A stretch of DNA of 47,345 nucleotides from a virus: positions 1 to 47,345 of IMG/VR virus record IMGVR_UViG_3300009008_000068. One strand, 5' to 3'. The notes under the pieces are model-generated. The model was not told where the DNA came from. It did not search any database and saw nothing but the letters and a program-made list of their open reading frames with translations. A program made the translations under genes and the position numbers. Positions 43,930 through 47,345 of the stretch are shown here, piece by piece. The number at the start of each line of letters is the position of its first letter. Position 1 is the stretch's first letter.

Positions 43930-46900
43930 TTACAGCGAGTTACGCAAATGATACTGCACGATGATGTAGAGCAGCGGGAAAATGGGGGCGTAGAAACCCT
44001 CGACATCTGCCGTTGTCGGATCGTCGGGATCAACGACTGCGGTGATACCCGTGTAGGCCGCAACGATCTGGGCTTTCACAAGGCTCTTGAACATTGCTGC
44101 TACCCGGCCTTCAATCTGTCCCTTCACGATGGGCAGGAATTTGATCCCAATGAACTGGTCGAGAGTGCTCCGAGTTTGCCGCTGTACCTCATCCGCAATC
44201 TGGATGATAGTCGGGAGCTTCGTCAGAATGGTGCTCATATCCGTGGTCAACCCGTGCCGTACCCTGAGGAACGGAGGCTGATCTTCCAGAATGGTTACAC
44301 CCTGTACGGCTACCTGATTCTGCTCTACGGCATCCAAAACCCGGCCAAGCTGTGAGAAACCTACCAGACGGACATTCGTCCACGGAGTCGCCACATCAAT
44401 GTTCGGGCTGGCACGGTTACCCGCCATAGCCGAAGCAATCATGGGGCCATCTACCAGATACTCACGCGCCGCACCTTCTGCATCCTGCAACGAGATCACT
44501 GCCAGATCAGGATACACAATCCGCATACGAGTATTGCCCAACGTCTGCGCCAGGAGACCCACCGCGGTTTCATCGGTACCCGAAGCCACACCAATCAGAC
44601 CCGTGCGCTCCTTCTTGTACCGAATGGAGGATTGGAGATCGACATGGCGGTCAAGATACTGGTAAAGAGCCGTAGAATCCCCCCTGAGCAACGTAATGAC
44701 ATCGGGAGAGATGTTCCCCCGTACCGGAGTCGCCAGGTCGTCAATGGCATCCCGATAGTCCGTGAGACTGCCGTACACACTGTCCGTGGCTTTCTGAACC
44801 TGCTTGATCCCTACCAGCACGGCACCATTGAGAATTGCCAGATACGAGGCCAGGGATACCGGGGCTTCGGGACCAACGGTTCCATATGCTGCTTCGATGG
44901 AACTCATCTTGGTCCAGAAGGCCAGACTGTAGTCCTGCTTCGTATAGACGTAGGTGGCGTAGTAGAGATCCCCGATGGTGGGTTCGTTCCCACTGCGCTC
45001 GAAGGTTTCCACGACTGCCGTATCGCCAACGCCCACGTTGTAGGTGTTGGCCACGTACATTTCCAGACCCGGAATTGCCCGTGAGGGCACATTGGCATCG
45101 GAAGTGAAGGTACTGGAGACATCGATGCGGAACGTTGCCGTTGCCCCGATCGGGTAAGCAATGTTCCCTGCCCGGTTCATAATCGTGAACGTCAAGCCCG
45201 TTTCGGCATCCACGTAGGTCTGCCCCACGGTACCATCCTGTCCCACACCCGCATTGAGTACGGAAGTATTGGCCGAACCCGAGCCGCTGGCCGGAACCGA
45301 AGAGACCACGAAGAAGCCGTTGATCCCCGCTTCACCCTGCGCTGTTGTTCCAGCAACGACATCGAGGCCAGTGCCGTGTCGCCAGCAACTTTCCAGAGTA
45401 GCATCATTGAAGATCATGGTGCTGACTGCGCCAGTAGGATCTTCGTAACTCTGGAGAAACAGATACTCATTGAGTGATGCGTCCAGTTCTACTCCAGCCA
45501 CACCCTCGGCACAGAAGTAGTTGGCTGTAGGGGAAAGGAAACCAGTGAATATCACCGCTGCCAAGTCCGCCCCATTATGGAACATCAATGCAGAGGCGAT
45601 TTCTTCGGGCTGTACGGCTACCCGATCTGAAGAAGCCCCATCACTGAGATTCAATGCGGAGTTGGCCGAGCCGGTCCCGATGGTCACATTGGAAGCTGTC
45701 GTTGAAAGAGCCGAAGAGATGCGGAAACCGAGGCCATCACGCCGTACATACTGTGCCGCCTGTACTGCGGCAAGGTTCCCGAACGGTGCGCCGGGGACGG
45801 CGGCGAGGTCGGCTTCGATTTGGCCAATGACAGTTGTGCCCGCACTTGCTGCCGTGTTGGTCGCCCCAGTAGAGCCTAACGCCGTTGCCGTCCCGTTGGC
45901 AGTTGCAGTGAACGTCACGGTCACTGGTGAACCATCAAGGTTAAATTCCAACACGTTATTGGCGGGGGATGCCCCGGCACCACTGAAGAATGTCACCTGA
46001 GGCTCACCCTCTGAGTCCCCAACCACCAAAGTCGTAAACTGCCCGTTGGCCAAGCCGATATCGGCTTGAACAGAAGCGGGTTTGACAGCGGCAACGTTGG
46101 AAGCTGACACATAGTCGTTGTTGCTGAGTCCCAGAGTTGCATTGGCTGTGCCTGCACCCACATCAATCTCAGACTGAGCAATGGCATTGTGAGCCGACAT
46201 ACGATCCATTGTAGACCATGCGTACTCGCCCGCACCCACAAGGAGCCGGTTACGAAGTACCAGACGGTCATGGAGGAGTGCGCCGCCACCAACACTTGCG
46301 ATGGTGACTCGACGAGCGATGTTGCCGTCAATGATCTTGGCTTGACTCCCACCAGAGGCATCGGCGTCTAAACCCGCCATCAGAGCAAAATCCCTGTTCC
46401 CAGCGGCATTTTCGATGAACTCGAAATAACCCCCGCCAGTGGCAACATCTCCGGTATGACACCTGAATGAGAAAACGAGGTTCCCACTGGCATTCGCAAC
46501 ACACCAGATCCACGGCAACAGATAACTCGCTGTGCTGTTGATCAGGGCATTCAAGTCTAACTGAGTTTGAATTTGCGCTGCCAGAGCAGTTGCACTCGCA
46601 TATGTTCCGGTGGCAAGCGTGATCGTTTGTGTAGCCACATCGTTGGCGTTCGAAGAAACATACCGGAACGAAAGCTGGTCATATCTGTTGTTCGCCGCAT
46701 CGATGACAAAAGAAGTGTCAAAGACACCTGAACCGGCATATTCGGGACGACTATTCGGATTGAACAGGTAATAGGTAACAGCACCAGGAGTTGCAGTAAA
46801 CCCTGCACCCAAGGTCGCAACCTTTCGTGCTCCGTCATAATCCGAAATCGTGGCGATACTATCGGTGCTTGCAGCACCCGCTGTTGGAATGACTTGCCAG

Positions 46901-47345
46901 CCGTTGTAGTAGTCGTCAATGCTGCTGGCTGTCGCTGCCAAAACGACAGAACCCGTTGAGTTCAGCGTTACGGTACCCGCTGCGCCACCACCGGCACCAC
47001 CCGCAACTGCGATATCGAAGGTCGTTGTGCTACCAACCGCAGTAACGACATGAGTGCCGTTCACCGCTGGAATTGCAGCACCCGCGATCAGCACCGAATC
47101 CCCCACTGCTACACCATGAGCGGGTGCCGTAGTGACAGTCGTCGGGGGGCCACCTGCGGAGGTTGATGCAATGTTGACCGCTGTAGCAATAAATGTTCCC
47201 GTAGAAGCCATCGCAGCTTCGTTTAAACGAGTTACAAAGTCAGCAACCGTCTTTCCAGCAACTTGCGGATCACATGCAGCAGTTACTTCTACATTGTCAA
47301 GTGTTACCACTGCACTGTTGTTGGCGGCAGTCAACGTCCAACTCA
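43930..47345 (-). CDS. Tail sheath protein, enlarged (5' end outside window)
   Basis: The frame is open to the right edge; a TTG at 47332-47334 is in frame but lacks a ribosome site, so the true start is probably outside. At least 1138 residues are present against about 660-700 for T4 gp18 and phiKZ sheath. The C-terminal ~390 residues (43930 to about 45090) are the recognisable sheath core: SLASYLAILNGAVLVGIKQV, VITLLRGDSTALYQYLDRHV, TLGNTRMRIVYPDLAVISLQ, and the conserved end VKAQIVAAYTGITAVVDPDD and FPLLYIIVQYHLR. The upstream ~700 residues are beta-rich inserts: an FCCH-like module (46955-47195), and alpha/beta ALG-type modules at about 46360-46625 and 45625-45930, with a third ALG ending near 46120. 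Inserts in sheath proteins normally project outward from the contracting core, so these may decorate the tail surface. Confidence 0.88.
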   Translation of the reverse strand, partial: SWTLTAANNSAVVTLDNVEVTAACDPQVAGKTVADFVTRLNEAAMASTGTFIATAVNIASTSAGGPPTTVTTAPAHGVAVGDSVLIAGAAIPAVNGTHVVTAVGSTTTFDIAVAGGAGGGAAGTVTLNSTGSVVLAATASSIDDYYNGWQVIPTAGAASTDSIATISDYDGARKVATLGAGFTATPGAVTYYLFNPNSRPEYAGSGVFDTSFVIDAANNRYDQLSFRYVSSNANDVATQTITLATGTYASATALAAQIQTQLDLNALINSTASYLLPWIWCVANASGNLVFSFRCHTGDVATGGGYFEFIENAAGNRDFALMAGLDADASGGSQAKIIDGNIARRVTIASVGGGALLHDRLVLRNRLLVGAGEYAWSTMDRMSAHNAIAQSEIDVGAGTANATLGLSNNDYVSASNVAAVKPASVQADIGLANGQFTTLVVGDSEGEPQVTFFSGAGASPANNVLEFNLDGSPVTVTFTATANGTATALGSTGATNTAASAGTTVIGQIEADLAAVPGAPFGNLAAVQAAQYVRRDGLGFRISSALSTTASNVTIGTGSANSALNLSDGASSDRVAVQPEEIASALMFHNGADLAAVIFTGFLSPTANYFCAEGVAGVELDASLNEYLFLQSYEDPTGAVSTMIFNDATLESCWRHGTGLDVVAGTTAQGEAGINGFFVVSSVPASGSGSANTSVLNAGVGQDGTVGQTYVDAETGLTFTIMNRAGNIAYPIGATATFRIDVSSTFTSDANVPSRAIPGLEMYVANTYNVGVGDTAVVETFERSGNEPTIGDLYYATYVYTKQDYSLAFWTKMSSIEAAYGTVGPEAPVSLASYLAILNGAVLVGIKQVQKATDSVYGSLTDYRDAIDDLATPVRGNISPDVITLLRGDSTALYQYLDRHVDLQSSIRYKKERTGLIGVASGTDETAVGLLAQTLGNTRMRIVYPDLAVISLQDAEGAAREYLVDGPMIASAMAGNRASPNIDVATPWTNVRLVGFSQLGRVLDAVEQNQVAVQGVTILEDQPPFLRVRHGLTTDMSTILTKLPTIIQIADEVQRQTRSTLDQFIGIKFLPIVKGQIEGRVAAMFKSLVKAQIVAAYTGITAVVDPDDPTTADVEGFYAPIFPLLYIIVQYHLRNSL

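Noticed and set aside
1-47345. Alternative genetic code as in Lak-type megaphages
   Set aside because: TAA, TAG and TGA all serve as stops of well-packed genes, for example TAG after the tube, spike and gp25-like genes.

Overview
The window is the tail-morphogenesis block of a large contractile-tailed bacteriophage (myovirus-type, probably jumbo-sized). Every convincing gene lies on the minus strand, so transcription runs from the right edge (47345) to the left edge (1). No host gene, tRNA, integrase or CRISPR array is visible. TAA, TAG and TGA all end genes here, so the standard bacterial code applies. The two best promoters look like host sigma70 promoters. The host cannot be named from the sequence.

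In transcription order: an oversized tail sheath, open at the right edge (43930-47345); a free-standing zinc-finger homing-type endonuclease with its own promoter (42432-43793); the tail tube (41357-42178); two probable tail assembly chaperones (39896-41113 and 38686-39882); the tape measure (35033-38686); two paralogous baseplate/tail-initiation proteins (34137-35036 and 32788-34137); a 1601-residue hub with a lytic transglycosylase domain inserted in it (27983-32788); a gp5/VgrG-like spike (25525-27978) and a small Ala/Gly-rich protein (24947-25522). Then comes a 3938-residue giant virion protein (13127-24943), three unrecognised proteins (12904-13137, 10182-12902, 9274-10179), a gp25-like wedge protein with extra domains (8151-9230), a baseplate J/gp6-like wedge protein (4626-8147), a gpI/gp7-position protein (3136-4629), and a beta-helix fibre or tailspike gene that runs off the left edge (1-3068).

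From the tape measure through the J and gpI-position genes, spacing is a few bases or a short overlap (TAATG, TGATG, ATGA), as expected of one polycistronic late operon, apart from a 43-nt gap at 9231-9273. Gaps above 100 nt occur only around the sheath, endonuclease and tube genes. They hold promoter-like sequences and hairpins, which fits separate control of the most abundant structural proteins.

The least ordinary content is a set of small beta-rich modules reused across unrelated virion proteins. One (TTA..HGL..G..V.I) is in the sheath, the giant protein and the gpI-position protein. A second (an alpha-helix, then a strand, ending in ALG) is in the sheath, the giant protein and the gp25-like protein. 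A third (AG-T/S-Y) is in the giant and the gpI-position protein. Together with the 11.8-kb giant gene placed between the spike and the wedge genes, this suggests a highly decorated tail and baseplate built by domain shuffling.
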